The notes under the pieces are model-generated. The model did no database searches, was not told where the DNA came from, and saw nothing but the letters and a program-made list of their open reading frames with translations. Position numbers and translations under genes: made by a program. Shown here piece after piece: positions 1 through 14,739 of a DNA stretch of 64,000 nucleotides. Location: NCBI RefSeq assembly GCF_030272615.1, contig NC_081406.1, positions 258,839,386 through 258,903,385 of the forward strand, in the 5' to 3' direction. This stretch comes from Cryptomeria japonica (lineage: Eukaryota > Streptophyta > Pinopsida > Cupressales > Cupressaceae). The first letter of the stretch is position 1. Every line of letters starts with the position of its first letter.

Positions 1-576
1 AACATATAGAACATAATATCATTACATTTAGTGCATCTTATAGAAACATTGAATATGCACATGCACTTAACCAATTATTTAATTATCAATTTTTTTTTAA
101 TTTTTGAGGGCCATAATACATAACTAAGAATGAAATGAAACATCTTCCATCTATAAAACAATTTCCATAGTACCTCCATCTACCAACTATACTACTACAT
201 ACCCCTTATTAGGTTATTAGGTGGGTATGTGCGTGTACTTAGATGTGTAAGGAGGCACATTTTACAATAAAAAGATCACAACCTAGAGTACCTTCGAGTT
301 GAAGTGGGGTGAAAGTTCAAGTTTACTAATGAACTTGATATTTCTTGCAAAATATGTTTTTCATTAGCACTTAACAAAAGTTTTAATCAAATCAAAAGAT
401 ATGGGTGGATGGCTAGAGTGAAAATGCAAAATATGTTTTTCATTATCACTTAGCAAAATTTTTAATCAAATCAAAAGATATGGGTGGATGGCTAGAGTGA
501 AAATCTAAATTATTCTTAGAATTTTCTAGTCTAAATAAATAAAATATATAATAGTTTGATAAATGTGCATGTGGAA

Positions 577-609
<33 letters not shown>

Positions 610-934
610 ACCAAATATGTTTATATTAGTATATTGACAAATTTTTTTTGACACTAAAATATAGAAATTATAATAGAAGTAAATTGAAGTAAGAGGCTTC
701 CTACAATCACATCAGTCATTAGTGTCAATAAAAACATCTCCTTTAATTTCACTCAAATTTGAAAATTGTGACATTCAAAATTAAAATCACAATGAAATTA
801 AAACCTCCATAAATCTCATTGTAATGGAGAGTTCACAAATTCATTTTTACTGCAACGGAATACAAAAAATAAAATCAAAGGATTTTAACATTACATTGTT
901 TCAATGTTTTTAAAATGGAAAACATGAATGGAAT
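1..934. other. AT-rich intergenic DNA
   Basis: No coding potential was seen. The stretch holds a 79-bp tandem duplication (listed separately), a short (TA)n run at about 586-609, and otherwise anonymous AT-rich sequence up to the TSD of the next element. Confidence 0.6.
347..504. repeat. 79-bp tandem duplication, two copies
   Basis: Copies at 347-425 and 426-504 both begin GCAAAATATGTTTTTCATTA and both end in the same stretch, GGTGGATGGCTAGAGTGAAA. They differ at only a few bases, so the duplication is fairly recent. Confidence 0.85.
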
Positions 935-3900
935 TGTAGTGCCCCGCCAGGATTTCCGAAGGAAAACCCACAACAAGGGTGAAACTATTTTTTTTTTTTA
1001 AAGTATAAACATCATAAGTGCACTTACACAACATGCACGATAACACAAGCGGAAGACTTACACCAGAATTCCTTAAGGGTTACCAATGAAGAATTAACTT
1101 CAAGAATAAAACCCACAAAATCATAAATCCACATATGCATCATTAACTCAATGATCACAAGAAGCCATAAGCAAATAAAGATTCATCAGAGAAAGATTGA
1201 AAGGATACAATATAATTTCCACTTCAATAAGCATTTACTAACATCATCAAGGAAACTGATAAAACATCCCAATAAAGGATTACATTGCTCTTCCAATACA
1301 TAGCTTCTCAATAAACATATAAGGATAGATCTCATCCAGTTACAAGGTTACATAAGATCAATGATACGATGACCACAAGGGTCTCCAAATAACAATAATC
1401 TTCAAAAAAGAGGTGAAGCATGAGTCACGAACCACAGGAACACCTATGAAGCCAATCCTCACATGAAGGTACAAATTCGAACATCCGATGGGAAGTGGCA
1501 CTACCACCCGACCATGTAATTCCCAAATGGAGTCACCCCACCGTGCTAGGAGATAGCTGAGGACCCTCAAACAAGCATAAGCATGACATGGGCGACAAAA
1601 CAATATGACTCCATGACAAAACAAAAGACCCCACAAGATCCGGGTGACTCAACATCACAAACACACAAGTGAACCAAATGAGAGAGTGTCATCGCATAGC
1701 TTAAGATGGATACCATGGTACAGCCTCCATAGGTCCTGACTCACTGTCCTGGTAACCTCTCCCGAACCTCTAGTTCTAACTAAGTCTCATGCGGACCCCA
1801 CCAGCCTTTTGTGAAGACAAGGTGGTTGGTTTGCCATTCCAGGCCTTCTCACAACATTATGAGCCCTGTACTAGCACTCACCTATGCAGGAGGTACAATT
1901 ATCTTTATTAATGTTATGATACTACCCACCTAATCAATTCATTAGATTACCAGTTATTATCTGACTTTCACTGGGTCGTAATGCCTACCACTTTGGGCGC
2001 AACCCCCAAGCGAAAGCCACTCTCTCAAAGGACACTAAACAAACATGGTCACTCCCCGAGGACCCTATGGTGAAGCAGACAACCATAACACCACTATCGG
2101 AAACAAGTGGTCAACAAGGACATATTGACTCTTGGCTAACCATAATACAAAGACACTACATGGTTAAGACAACGAATCCAACATATATCTCTTGGTCAAA
2201 GGAACCAAATACTCCTCCACAGGACGACTAAACCACAGACCAAAGCAACACATAATACACTTGCAACATCATTGATTGAAAAGAAATGAAATAAGATATT
2301 CTTTCAACAGTCACATTATTCAATTTCCAAATCAATATTCCATCAGGAATGAAATCCACATTAAACATTCAACCGGCTATAACATGAATTCCTAATAGGC
2401 ATTTAATTCATTTCTAGAATATATCCAAATCTACCAATTTGAATCTCTAATTCATGTGCCTTGATTTCCATTGATAAATTTATTAACCACATAATAAAAT
2501 TCACATGAAAAATTATCATTTACGCTTAACATAAAATAACCACATCAACATATTCACTTAATAAAATTTAAATTAATTTTATAACACATACCGGTTTGCA
2601 CCGGTAAGGCATAGGGTCAAGCAGTGGCAAAAGCCAACCTGTAGTAGTGATGTTGTTGTGGCAACAGACACTACCTACCAGTAGTGCTGCTACCACTGGT
2701 AACAACCCTACTGATCGGTAGCGCTACTACCACTGGTAACAGACACTACCGACCGGTAGCGGTACTACCGACCGGTAGTGCCACTACTGCTGGTAGCAGC
2801 CGCTACCAACCGGTAGTAGTCCTATCGATTGGTAGTGCTACTACCCAGTGGCAGTCCTACCGACCGGTAGCACTACTACTACGTAGCGAAGCTGCCAACC
2901 GGTAGTTCTGCTGCCTGCGGGTAGCAGACACTACTGACTCACGTGATGAGACAAGCCCATCACGGGAGCGGTAAAGTCTATGAACAAACCAAAAACACAT
3001 ACCTCCAAGGCATTCTAAAACCAAAAAATCACAAAATCAAATAACCATAAATAACATTCCATTTCCAGAATTATTTCACGAGCACACACATACAGTGCCA
3101 ATTTCCAAAATTTCAAGGAAAAGTTATGAGCAAGGTAGATGGTGAAATAAACACACTGGAAAGAATGACTAGCAAATTCTTGATAGTAAGAAGCAAGGAT
3201 GCACCCAACAAACCCAATCTAAAATTCTTTTCTTTCAAAGAAGAGGTAAATCAAGAAGTTGCTTGCTATGAACAAATAACACACAGCAAGGAAGAAATGA
3301 GCAATTCCTTTCCTGAATGCAACCTTATGCTAATAGCATCACAAAATCAACTCTATTAGGCAATCTTTCTTCCATTTCAACATTCTAAAAAGAATCTACA
3401 GGCAGATTTCATTTTCTAATCACACAGGAAGAAAAATGATAAATACAAAATCAAATCAAAACATCAAAATAGATTATCCAACCTGAAGCAAAGGTAAGCA
3501 AGGAACTGAAGGACACCAGCCTTACAACCCAGGTCGAATCTCCAACTCTTCTAGGAAGATTTCCAGAATTCTTTACTTCTCTCAAAAATTCCTCTTCTTC
3601 TCCTGTCGTGAATCCCCGGAATGGATAACCAAAAATATCTTTTAACCTATGCTTCTAGGTTAAAGTTATTTCATCCAATCAGATTTAAATATTTTAAAAC
3701 TAAAAAGGCAATCAGATTTATTTCTTTCCCAAAAATAATAATTCTTTCCAATGATTAAATTAAAAAGGCCAAATGGAAAAATACAAAGGAAAGATTTTAT
3801 TTATTTCTTTTTCCATAAATACTTCCTTCAACATAAGCATTTAACCTTTTTAAATGGCTAGGCAATTTATTTATTTCACAAAATATCAATGCAACTTTAC

Positions 3901-4679
3901 ACAATAAATTAAGCCATTTAACCATTTAATCTAGCAATCATTAATTTAAATAAATCAATAATCACTAAGCATAATAATTAAATGATTATGCCAACACAAG
4001 ATAGCATCATCCATTTAAATTAAATAACCATTTAAATAAATGAAAACACCCAAAACCAAGACAGATCAAATGACGCCTCTCAAATGACCAAACCAAGGCA
4101 CTATGACACGCATAACAGCCAGATGGGGAAACACAACCAACTGACAACACTCACACGAGTGTAACTGCAGTCAAGCTAGGGTACAACAACTATCTCCTCC
4201 ACTCCCATCGGATATATCAAGCATGCTTAGACCTGTGAAACCAGGTGGAGTCAATACCTCGTACCTACCTGATACTAGTACCTGCAATGTCCTGTACCCA
4301 AGAACCACACGTGCATATAAACCAATATATATATACAAACATGGCACGCACATCGATGAAGGAGAATCGTGACGTTCCCTATCTCACTGGAGTGAGTGAA
4401 GGAAAATCATACCCTCACATCCCAATACACTTACAAACACGCAACATATAAATAATGCATCACAATATAAGGGAAAAGTGTCAGTCCATGATAAAGATCC
4501 ATTAAATAAAATTATTCAGAAGCACTGAGATACTGCATAAAAAATACACCATAGATATCCAGATAAAGCATAAAATAACATCGCATAATATCTTAATCAA
4601 AATACAATAATGTTCCACAGAACAGTCACTGAAGTAACTCAAAACATACAAAAGAGGCTGATCGAGGAGGGGTACTACA
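935..4679. mobile_element. Putative very long solo LTR (3.7 kb) with TSD
   Basis: The element begins TGTAGTGCCCCG and ends GGGGTACTACA. These ends are LTR-like TG...CA termini that form a short imperfect inverted repeat. It is bounded on both sides by the 5-bp direct repeat GGAAT (930-934 and 4680-4684), the TSD size made by LTR-retrotransposon integrases. No gag, protease, RT or integrase could be found in any frame, and there is no second internal copy of the ends. That fits a solo LTR of an Ogre-size gypsy element, or a coding-less non-autonomous element. The orientation is unresolved. The short ORFs inside (for example 2684-2905 and 3126-3359) look like chance or repeat-encoded frames. 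Confidence 0.6.
2640..2935. repeat. Hairpin minisatellite, CTACCGACCGGTAG-type
   Basis: This GC-richer patch inside the 3.7-kb element is made of many degenerate copies of a self-complementary 14-mer (CTACCGACCGGTAG and variants such as CTACCAACCGGTAG) separated by short TRSYA-like spacers. Perfect or near-perfect copies are near 2748, 2768, 2805 and 2860. The single-strand form should fold into serial short hairpins. A plus-strand 73-codon frame (2684-2905) is only the repeat read as protein. Confidence 0.75.
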
Positions 4680-4684
4680 GGAAT

Positions 4685-6340
4685 AATGCACTAATATTGT
4701 GTGAATTGTCAACTTTGAACAAGATATAAATGTTCTTGTGATAAATCATGGTTTCTTAGTGCCTAGATTCTCATAAAACTAATTACAGTTGTGCACGTCC
4801 ACTCAGTGGTTTATTTAAAGCAAATAAAAAAAGATAAACTTGGAGAACTCATCATGTTGAGATGTACAATAATGTTTCCATATTCATGGAACTCATATAA
4901 CTGTTTGAAACAATCACATATAATCGAAACTTTCTTTCATATGAAGATATTTTCAATAGTGAAACCAATTGTAGCATTTCTCTACTGCACACACAACTAG
5001 ACAAATGTACTTACATATGTTCAATCCTTTATCAAGGTATAGAAGACAACTCAATTAGCTTGGTTAGGAGTGTGAGCATTAATGGATAACATAATGTTTT
5101 AAACTTGACTTTAGTATATTTGAAATTTTAAAGCTATACTATTTTGCTAAACTAGCCCTAAAAGTGTCTACTCTAATCATGCCTCGAAAAAATGTGTAGT
5201 CTTTTGGTTCTTCATTTCTTAGCTACTAATTATTCATTTATCTTATCCATCCTTGACATTTTTTGCATTGAACAAAATTGTAGCACTACCAATTATATAA
5301 CTAATATTTTTAATTATTTTAATTAAACAAAAGAGTAGATACATCTAAGAATGGTTGAGAATGGTTGTGATGAACCTATTTAATTGAAACACAAATCAAA
5401 TCAAATTTATTATTGGTTTTCTATTCTCAAATAACTCATAGGTAGTTTGACTATAAAATTTTATTATATGCCCACAATGACCAGTAGCCATGAAACAAAA
5501 AATTCTTCAAAAATGTTAAAGTGCAAAAGGAATACTAGAAATGCAATGTTACATTTCAAATCTTTGTGCAATATTCAAATTGTAGATACAAATACTTCAA
5601 ATCATTATCTCAAATACAATAAATGTATACCTTTTATGAAAAAAAAAAAAGAAGAAGTCACTTTAATATCATTTTTAGCCACATGGTTGTTTTTGTTATC
5701 ACTCCCACATGTTCTAACAAGGCATCAATGAAGCAGTCTTGTGGATTATCAAACCACCTTGAAAAAAGAAAAGTTTCTTATGCAACACCCCAATCTATTA
5801 ATTAAAGTAAAAATATTTTATAGATTTTAGATATATAATATTTTACTTTATATTTATTGTTTCTATAAAGGAAATAAATATTATAAAAGTATTTTTTAGT
5901 GTAAGTTAATAATCGGTTAAATAGTGGTAATGGGGAAAATGAGTCTTGGACGAATCATAAAGCTGATGATATCCTCCTCTTGTAAATGTGAATCATTGAG
6001 GTCACAATGGTATGGTGAGGGTTTTAACCTTAGTGGCCATAACAACAACAACAACACTTAACCAACACACTATAGGAGAAATTGATTAGGTGGGGCTTCA
6101 TAAATTGATTTGTTATAAAGTAAGGTATATAGGTTTTTATTTTATTATTTTATAAATATTTAAAAATAAAAACTTCTCAGGAATTTGTATAATAAATATT
6201 TTAAAATTAAAAAATCTCTAAAACTTTGTGTATTGTTGTTAAAGAATCCTATATTATAAGTTTTGATGTAGTTTGATTTCTTATCGTTTCAAGAATTAAA
6301 AATTAGAATTTTACTTTTCGATAAAATTATAATAATAAAG
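4685..6340. other. AT-rich DNA without recognisable genes
   Basis: Only short, low-complexity reading frames (up to 94 codons) occur here. I see nothing beyond the flanking repeat copy at about 5812-5992, which is listed separately. Confidence 0.5.
5812..5992 (+). repeat. Direct repeat copy A flanking the LINE
   Basis: About 180 bp here matches 10345-10525 in the same orientation. Shared blocks include TATTATAAAAGTATTTTT, and both copies run on to GAATCATAAAG. The two copies bracket the LINE, with about 350 bp on one side and 100 bp on the other. They could be terminal repeats of an older host element, or a duplication that predates the LINE. Confidence 0.65.
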
Positions 6341-6388
6341 GAGGGGTAAAAATTTATTAAAGACTAGAAGAAGTACAAAGCAAGGGCA

Positions 6389-7132
6389 TTACATTTCCCT
6401 ATCAAGCTCAACTAAGTGAAGCAAATGTTGAGACAAATCAAGGGGTAACTGACCCCAATCCACAACGTTCCAATCAAGAATATGATCAAAGGCCCACTTG
6501 GCCAGATAATCAGCAACCCCATTCCATTCACGAGGAATATGGGTAAAAGAAACAGACTCTAAAGAAGTGCCAAGGATGAGAATCTGATCAACAATCAAAG
6601 CCAAATGCTAACTAACCCCATCTAAATGTCGCTTATTCAACAAGTTGACCACCACCTGAGAATCAAACTCACATATAATCCCGCGCCATCCCAATTTACT
6701 AGCACACTCCAAAGAAAATAAAATAGCCTAAGCCTCCATTAAATTATTAGTATGAAGACCCATATAAACAAAAAATATAAACTGAGCTTCCCCAGAACTA
6801 TCTCAACCCACACCACCAATGCCAGCATGACCAGGGTTTCCATAGGAGGAGCCATCCGTATTAATTTTAAGAACACCCTGAGGACGAGGAGGAGACCATC
6901 TTCCCTCTCTAATCACCTTCGAAGTAGGGTGTCTACATCTATTACACATGAACTGACTCTGTAGCTGAGGGAGATGAAGACGATCAAAACAACCAACATC
7001 ACAATGAGCTATTGATTCAGTCATATCACATTTAGCCGCAACCATTTCTCCTAGAGAATGCAAGATCTTCCACCACAAGTGAGGGGCCACCAACCGCACA
7101 TCCTGAAAAATCCAGTGACTTCTCTCCAACAA
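6389..7132 (-). pseudogene. LINE C-terminal RNase H (RVT_3) domain
   Basis: Two minus-strand frames (7132-6803 and 6604-6389) contain the RNase H1 landmarks of plant LINEs: LKINTDGSSYGNPGHAGIGG at the start (first catalytic Asp in NTDG) and FTHIPREWNGVADYLAKWA at the end. The middle part is frameshifted. This domain marks the 3' end of ORF2. Confidence 0.85.
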
Positions 7133-7584
7133 AAGGTTCCAGATAATGAAGGATGGTCTAATAACCCAAGAAGATTGAAGGAAGGAAGTAGAAACAAGGG
7201 CTCTTCCCCTCGATCCACAAACTCAATCCATGGGGAAACATGCCTATAGGGCAAATTCCACACCCTCCACCGAAAATACCAGATCTCCCTAGCATAAGAA
7301 CATTGGAAGAAAAGATGAGAGACGCTCTCCATAGCATCACAACATAGCATACACTTTAAGGGACCACTGAAACCACGCTTGCACAAATTATCCCAAGTTA
7401 GACACCAGTTTTGAGCAGCCAACCATAAGAAAAAATTACACTTGGGCCAAGACAACTTATGCCAAACTTGCTTCCACCACAAGAACCTCAATATCCCCAA
7501 ATAACTGCCTATCCAATTGTTTATAACCAGCATACACAGAGTACTTCCCAAATATAGCAGGACCATTCCAAGCCAAGACATCAA
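7051..7584 (-). pseudogene. LINE zf-RVT (zinc-binding RT-associated) domain
   Basis: This 177-codon minus-strand frame holds the zf-RVT signature: WPKCNFFLWLAAQNWCLTWD, then a CMLCCDAMESVSHLFFQC metal-binding block, then EIWYFRW. The domain normally follows the RT in plant L1 ORF2, as it does here. A frame change links it to the RNase H segment. Confidence 0.8.
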
Positions 7585-7621
7585 AGCCCTTTAATGAACT
7601 ACAATGTCGATAAGCCAAAAT

Positions 7622-9409
7622 CTAAACTAGCTGATGCCTATGATCCTCAAACCCCCTAGGTAGCCACTCAGAAGGGTGCTTCCAGCGGTAGGTAACAACC
7701 ATACCACAACACTCCACAACCTTATAATGCTCAATAGTATCCCAGCTAGCCACAGTAAAAACATCAAAAAGAGACTGAAGGTGAGGGCATGGAGAGAGGA
7801 TAGGTGGATGACCATCCCAAGAATCTAACCAAAAAAGCGCCTGTGACCTAGAATGACAGATCCAAAAAAGTGCATGCTTAATCAATTGAGCCCCCACTTT
7901 CAGAGTATGCCAAATCATAAAACCACTTCCCTCAAGACGATAGCGAGGAACCTCAAAAGAAGAAACACCTCCAAGATATTTGTGGTTGAGAATACGGGCC
8001 CATAACTGGTGTTGATGAGTACACCATCGCCAGTAAAGTTTAACAACAAGAACTTGTCCATTCAAGATAGAAGAGTGTAATCCAAGACCCCCATCCTTCT
8101 TCGGTCTACAAACAGATTCCCACTTAACCAAGATCCACTTAGTAGCCAAAAAACTTCCACTCCAAATAAATTGACGAGAGAGAGCATCAAATTCCCCAAG
8201 AAAATACATTAGGGCTTCTTGAACAAAGTACCTGTAGATGGTGAGGGCCTAGACAACAAACTTGAGTAGAGTAACTCTAGCAACTTTAGACAACCACCTA
8301 TGTATCCAATGAGTTACCTTCTTCCTTAACTTATCTAGAAACAACTGTCAGGAGGACCTAGGATGGCGCCCAACAACAAGAGGAATATCCAAATAGACAA
8401 AGGGAAGAGACCCAATTTGAAATCCCAAAATAGCTACAATGCACCGCTGGATAGTATGAGGAGTATTGAATAAGAAAATAAAATAATTCTACTCATTCAC
8501 TTTCTGACTTGAAGTAGCAAGATGGATGTCTAAAATTTTCCTAAAAGATCAATCTTCCCTAATACGAGCCAACCCCATAGGAGAGGTGTCATCCACAAAC
8601 TGGAGATGAGAAAGCGTTGGCAAACCCAGCCCCCACTGCCAACCATGAATCAAACCTTGAGCCACCTAGAATTTAAGAAACCTACCCAGCCCCTCTGCTA
8701 GAATAATAAATAGATAAGGAGAGAGAGGATCCCCTTGATGAAGACCCCTGGTAGCACCAAAAAACCCTGAAGGTTCCCCATTCACAATAATTAAAAATGA
8801 GGAAGAAGTCACACAGCTCATAGTCCAACTCACCCAATCTATAGAAAAACCAAAAGCCAACAAAACCTTATGAAGAAAACTCCATTTGACCCTGTCATAT
8901 GCTTTGGCCATATCCAGCTTGATGAACATAGACCTATCCCTAGAGGTTGCCATTGAATGAATGACTTCAGATGCGATCACCACTCCATCCAAAATCTGAT
9001 GACCCACCACAAATCAACCTTGCTCCTTAGAGATAATAACCGACAAACAAGATTTAAGCCTCTCAGCAATCGATTTTGTAATAATCTTGTATGCCACATT
9101 ACAAAGCACCATAGGTCTATAGAAAGCCTATCAACACTATCCTTCTTACGAATAAGGCTAAAAAATAGTAGCATTCAGGGCACGAAGCATATATTTATTC
9201 TGAAAAGACTCTTGCACAACCTCTAACAAATACAACTTAACAATATCCCAAAACTCTTGGAAAAAATCAACTGGAAAACCATCAGGGTGAGGAGCTTTTG
9301 CTTTATTCATGCCAAACACAACCTCCTCCACCTCAGACAAGGTAACTGGACAAGTAAGCAATGCATTTAGATTCGTAGAAATCATAAAAGGAGTACAAGC
9401 TAGAGCCAT
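7622..9409 (-). pseudogene. LINE reverse transcriptase and post-RT region
   Basis: Fragments at 9409-9158, 9010-8666 and 8209-7622 together cover an L1 RT. Visible pieces are KAKAPHPDGFP and FFQEFWD (RT block 0/1), FIKLDMAKAYDRVKW (block A with the first catalytic Asp), LHQGDPLSPYLFIILAEGL (block B), and FVDDTS near 8590-8600 outside the long frames, replacing the usual FADD/YADD of block C. The post-RT block has CRPKKDGGLGL and LYWRWCTHQHQLW. Several stops and frame changes separate the pieces, so no active enzyme can be made. Confidence 0.85.
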
Positions 9410-9994
9410 ATCTTAAGCAACCTCTGCAGGAGGAGAATCCTTTGAAAATAGGGCAGAATAGAACTTCTGAGCCTCTCTAGACATAGCCTATTGCGAATAA
9501 ATCATAACGCCCTTGGAATTAACTAAAGAAGAAATATAACACTTATTCCTTCAAGCCTACACAAAGTGATGAAAAAAAGCTATATTCCTATCACCCTCTC
9601 GAAGCCAATCAATTCTAGATTTTTGTTTCCAAAATATCTCCTCACGAAGCTCCCACTCCTCCACCAGTTTAAGATCCTAGGACTCAGCCTGTCCAAGAGC
9701 CTCTGAAAAACCCTGATCCCTTATTTAGCGAGTAATAACAGCAAGGTGCTCATGCGCTTCCCTTTTCTTGGCTCGTAAATTACCAAAACATGACCTATTC
9801 CAACACTTAAGATGATACTTGACATACTGAAGTCTCTTGACAAAGGAATACATAGTTGTACCATACGTAGGGGTCCCATCATGCCATCACTGGGCCACAA
9901 GATCATACAAAGAAGAGTAGCGAAGCCACATAATATGAAATTTGAAAGTCAGATTCTTAGGAATAGGAAAAGAAGAAGTTGAAAACTTAATTGG

Positions 9995-10246
9995 TCAATG
10001 ATCGGAGCCACACCAATCAAGAATCTCAGAGCAAGTGACCAAACCTCCCCCAACCCAAAAATCAGAAACCAGAAATTTGTCCAACCGCTCAGATATTGCT
10101 TCTAATCCACTCCTTCTATTGGTCCAAGTAAAAATACCATTAGAGGGTTTAACGTCAACAAGAGCAAGAGTATCCACATTTACCCAAAAAAGATCTGAAG
10201 CAGGACCCAACCTAGGTAACCCCCCTCGTTTCTCCTCTAAGCACAA
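9995..10246 (-). pseudogene. LINE endonuclease, C-terminal part
   Basis: An 83-codon minus-strand frame contains the patterns FTWTNRRSG, ISERLDKFLVS and a terminal GSDH. These are the conserved C-terminal blocks of the AP-endonuclease-like domain of plant L1 elements; the SDH histidine is catalytic in the family. The N-terminal catalytic blocks are absent. The frame is one piece of the LINE ORF2 that continues into the RT segments at lower coordinates. Confidence 0.8.
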
Positions 10247-10344
10247 AACATAATAGAAATGCTCTTTTTTATTAAGATATATTTAATGAATGCTTATGAT
10301 TTCTACAATTTTTATATAGGTATATGTATATTTGATTAGTTAAA

Positions 10345-10525
10345 AAATAAGGCTTTTATAGATTTCAGATAAATAATGTGTTACTTTATATTGATTATTC
10401 TTATAAAATAAGGAAAAAAGAATATTATAAAAGTATTTTTTGGTATAAGTTAGTAATGGGTTGAATAGTGGCAGTAGAAAAAATGAGCCTTGGAGGAATC
10501 ATAAAGATCTTCAACATCATGAAGC
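10345..10525 (+). repeat. Direct repeat copy B flanking the LINE
   Basis: This is the partner of the copy at 5812-5992, with an estimated 15-20% divergence by eye. It lies about 100 bp beyond the 5' end of the minus-strand LINE. Confidence 0.65.
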
Positions 10526-12260
10526 ATTATAAATAGTTTTTGGCTAATTTGTTGTGCTTGATTCTTTTATGAAAGTTCTAAATTTTGCATTTATTATTTG
10601 CTACTACAACATGGTATCAACGCATAAAATAACAAATTCCTTCTTGTTTTGTGATGAATTTAGGACTAATTCCTATCAAAGAATTATTGTGAAGCTAAAT
10701 GAACATTGTTGTTGTGTTCAAAAGGCTAAACAAATGAACAATTACCTTTCATTTCATTAAAAATAGACTCATTTTTTTCATCTTTGATCCCATTACGTTT
10801 TTTATATGACCATATGTCCTTATCTAGACAATTTTTTTAGTTTACAAAGCTTTTTTTTTTTTTTTTGCAAAATAGCATTTTTCAATTCTAGGCAATATTT
10901 TTTGCAAGTGCATATTTAAGAAGGTTTTTGCATGTTTGGGCTTGTTTCTTGATCACCACAACTATCTAGTGTTTAGAGGATTACTATCTAGTGTTTGGAG
11001 GATTTCATGTCAAACTTATAACTTGAGTCAGCACAATAAATTGTTGTGTGTTATGTTTGAGGAAGTCAAAGGAGTGGACACGTTGGAGTGTCATAAGGAT
11101 TTTATCTAGACCTAATCCTTGGCACATGAATATTGAATCTTTCTTGATGTTATGCAATACACTCTAAGGGAGGATAGCTAGCATACAACACTATTGTCAA
11201 AGGTGCTAGAGAAGCATTGAGGTTTCTAAAGATTTTTCCTACTTTCAAGTAAAAGCTCAACACATTTGGATGGGAGAGATGTCCCAATAAAAATCCACAA
11301 CTACTACAATTCTATAATGCCTCCTTGTTGGAGATTGATTAAACGGGCATAAAATTTATAAATATTTGTAACAAATGCATCCACAAATCTACCTAGCATT
11401 TGCATTTTGCAGAAGGCAACCTTGCCTTACTATATCTCTATGGTTACTTTGATATCATGTATGGGAAATCAACTTCAAAGGTAGACTAGCCATCTACTTA
11501 TGCTAATACACTAACATGTTTTGGTAATTGCTAGTCTTAGAAAAAGTATAGTGTGGCATATTCATCAAATTGTGGCAAGATAATAAGGTTCTAAATGTGT
11601 ATAAATAATTCCACATAACCTAAAAAATGTTGTGGTGGGTATTCATATATGGTCTTCTCTGAGAGTTGTGATGTCATTCCATTCAAATATAGTGTGAATT
11701 ATTCAAAGAGATGGATGAAGAGGGATATAATCAAAATTTGTGAGCTACCTTAATGAGACCAAGAGTGCATGCGATAGAGGATTATGGTTGCAACTCAAAT
11801 TCATTTCACTTTGTATTTCCCTCCTCAAGATACATTTAGCAGATAGAAAGAAAAGTTAAAATAGTTTTAACTACTTTGTGAGTTATGTATACTTTGGAAG
11901 TTCATTTGCAAATATGGAAGCTTATGGAATGCCTCACCTATTGGAACTTGTGAAAAAAATGGGAAATTATAGATATTCATTTCAAAGCATTTATTGTCTT
12001 AAAGGATAAATTCATACCTCATCTGATTATGATGAAGCATTGCATGATGATGGAATATGCTAGGTTCAAAGTGTCATATGAAAAGTTTGATTATGTTCAT
12101 ATTGACTTTGTTTTCCCACAAGAAAGAGCTTCTTACACATGTCATGGCTTGGCTCTAGATAGTATGTTTCATCACCAATATTAGGAACTCATTTTTATCT
12201 TGATTGGAGTTTCCTATCCCATCATGAACCTTAACAATTTTTCTCATCCATTTTAAATCT
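10526..12260. other. Anonymous AT-rich DNA
   Basis: Nothing identifiable was found. A TGGTATCAACGC string at about 10611-10622 resembles a copia primer-binding site, but no gag frame follows it and no LTR end precedes it convincingly. Confidence 0.4.
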
Positions 12261-12264
12261 TTAA

Positions 12265-12545
12265 AAGGGTAAATAAAAGGAAAGAAAAAAACCATTAAAT
12301 TTTTCAAAGTTTTGAAGAACCTTGGGAACCTCAATAACCTCCAACAAGATTTCTAATTCCCAAAGAATCCCTAACCTTCAATAGGTTAGAGAGTTCCAAG
12401 AGAAGAGGAAAAATAAAAGGGTAAAAGAAGAAAGAAGGCATCAAATTTTTTGGAAGTTCTAGGAACCTTGGGCATCTTCAACAAGGTTCTTGGTTCCCAA
12501 GGAACTCTCAACTTCTAATACAAGGAGAACTAATTCAAAGATTTG
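12265..12545 (+). repeat. Imperfect tandem duplication of about 150 bp
   Basis: Two copies (about 12265-12400 and 12415-12545) share the blocks AAAAGGGTAAA, TTTTTCAAAGTTTTGAAGAACC versus TTTTTTGGAAGTTCTAGGAACC, CTTGGGAACCTCAA versus CTTGGGCATCTTCAA, and AACAAGATTTCT versus AACAAGGTTCTT. No coding role is apparent. Confidence 0.6.
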
Positions 12546-12836
12546 ATAAATAGAAGGAATGAAAGGAATCTTTAAGATGTCAATCATGTATTATGTAATG
12601 AATCAAGTTATTGGTTTCATATGGAAGTATCAGAGAGTTCATCTTGTATATCTTTCTTGTGATTTTCTTAGACAAGAGGAAATTCTCATGGAAAAATTAA
12701 AAAAAATTGGATCCAATATTTATATGGATTATATATCAATTATGCACGAATACCATGCAATTATTTCCTTTCTAGTTCTAGAACTATTATTTAAAGACAC
12801 TTCATGTTGTTTCTATGTCTATGAGAGCTTCCCCAA

Positions 12837-14735
<1,899 letters not shown>

Positions 14736-14739
14736 TTGC

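Larger units (their letters stand above)
6389..10246 (-). mobile_element. L1-type LINE, decayed ORF2, 5' truncated
   Basis: Reading the minus strand from 10246 to 6389 gives the standard plant L1 ORF2 order. An APE endonuclease C-terminal part is followed by reverse transcriptase, the post-RT region, a zf-RVT domain and a C-terminal RNase H. Frames are broken many times by stops and frameshifts, so this is a fossil. No ORF1 (gag-like) and no endonuclease N-terminus are visible, which fits 5' truncation during target-primed reverse transcription. The 3' end lies near 6320-6388, but no clear poly(A) tail or TSD could be fixed. Confidence 0.9.

Noticed and set aside
2684-2905. 73-codon Ser/Thr/Gly-rich plus frame
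   Set aside because: It is the ACCGGT hairpin array in translation; the periodicity is at the nucleotide level.
3126-3359. 77-codon plus frame inside the 3.7-kb element
   Set aside because: Short, no recognisable motif, and inside a putative LTR; probably chance.
10605-10625. TGGTATCAACGC resembling a copia primer-binding site
   Set aside because: No gag frame follows and no LTR end precedes it; two mismatches to the usual TGGTATCAGAGC.
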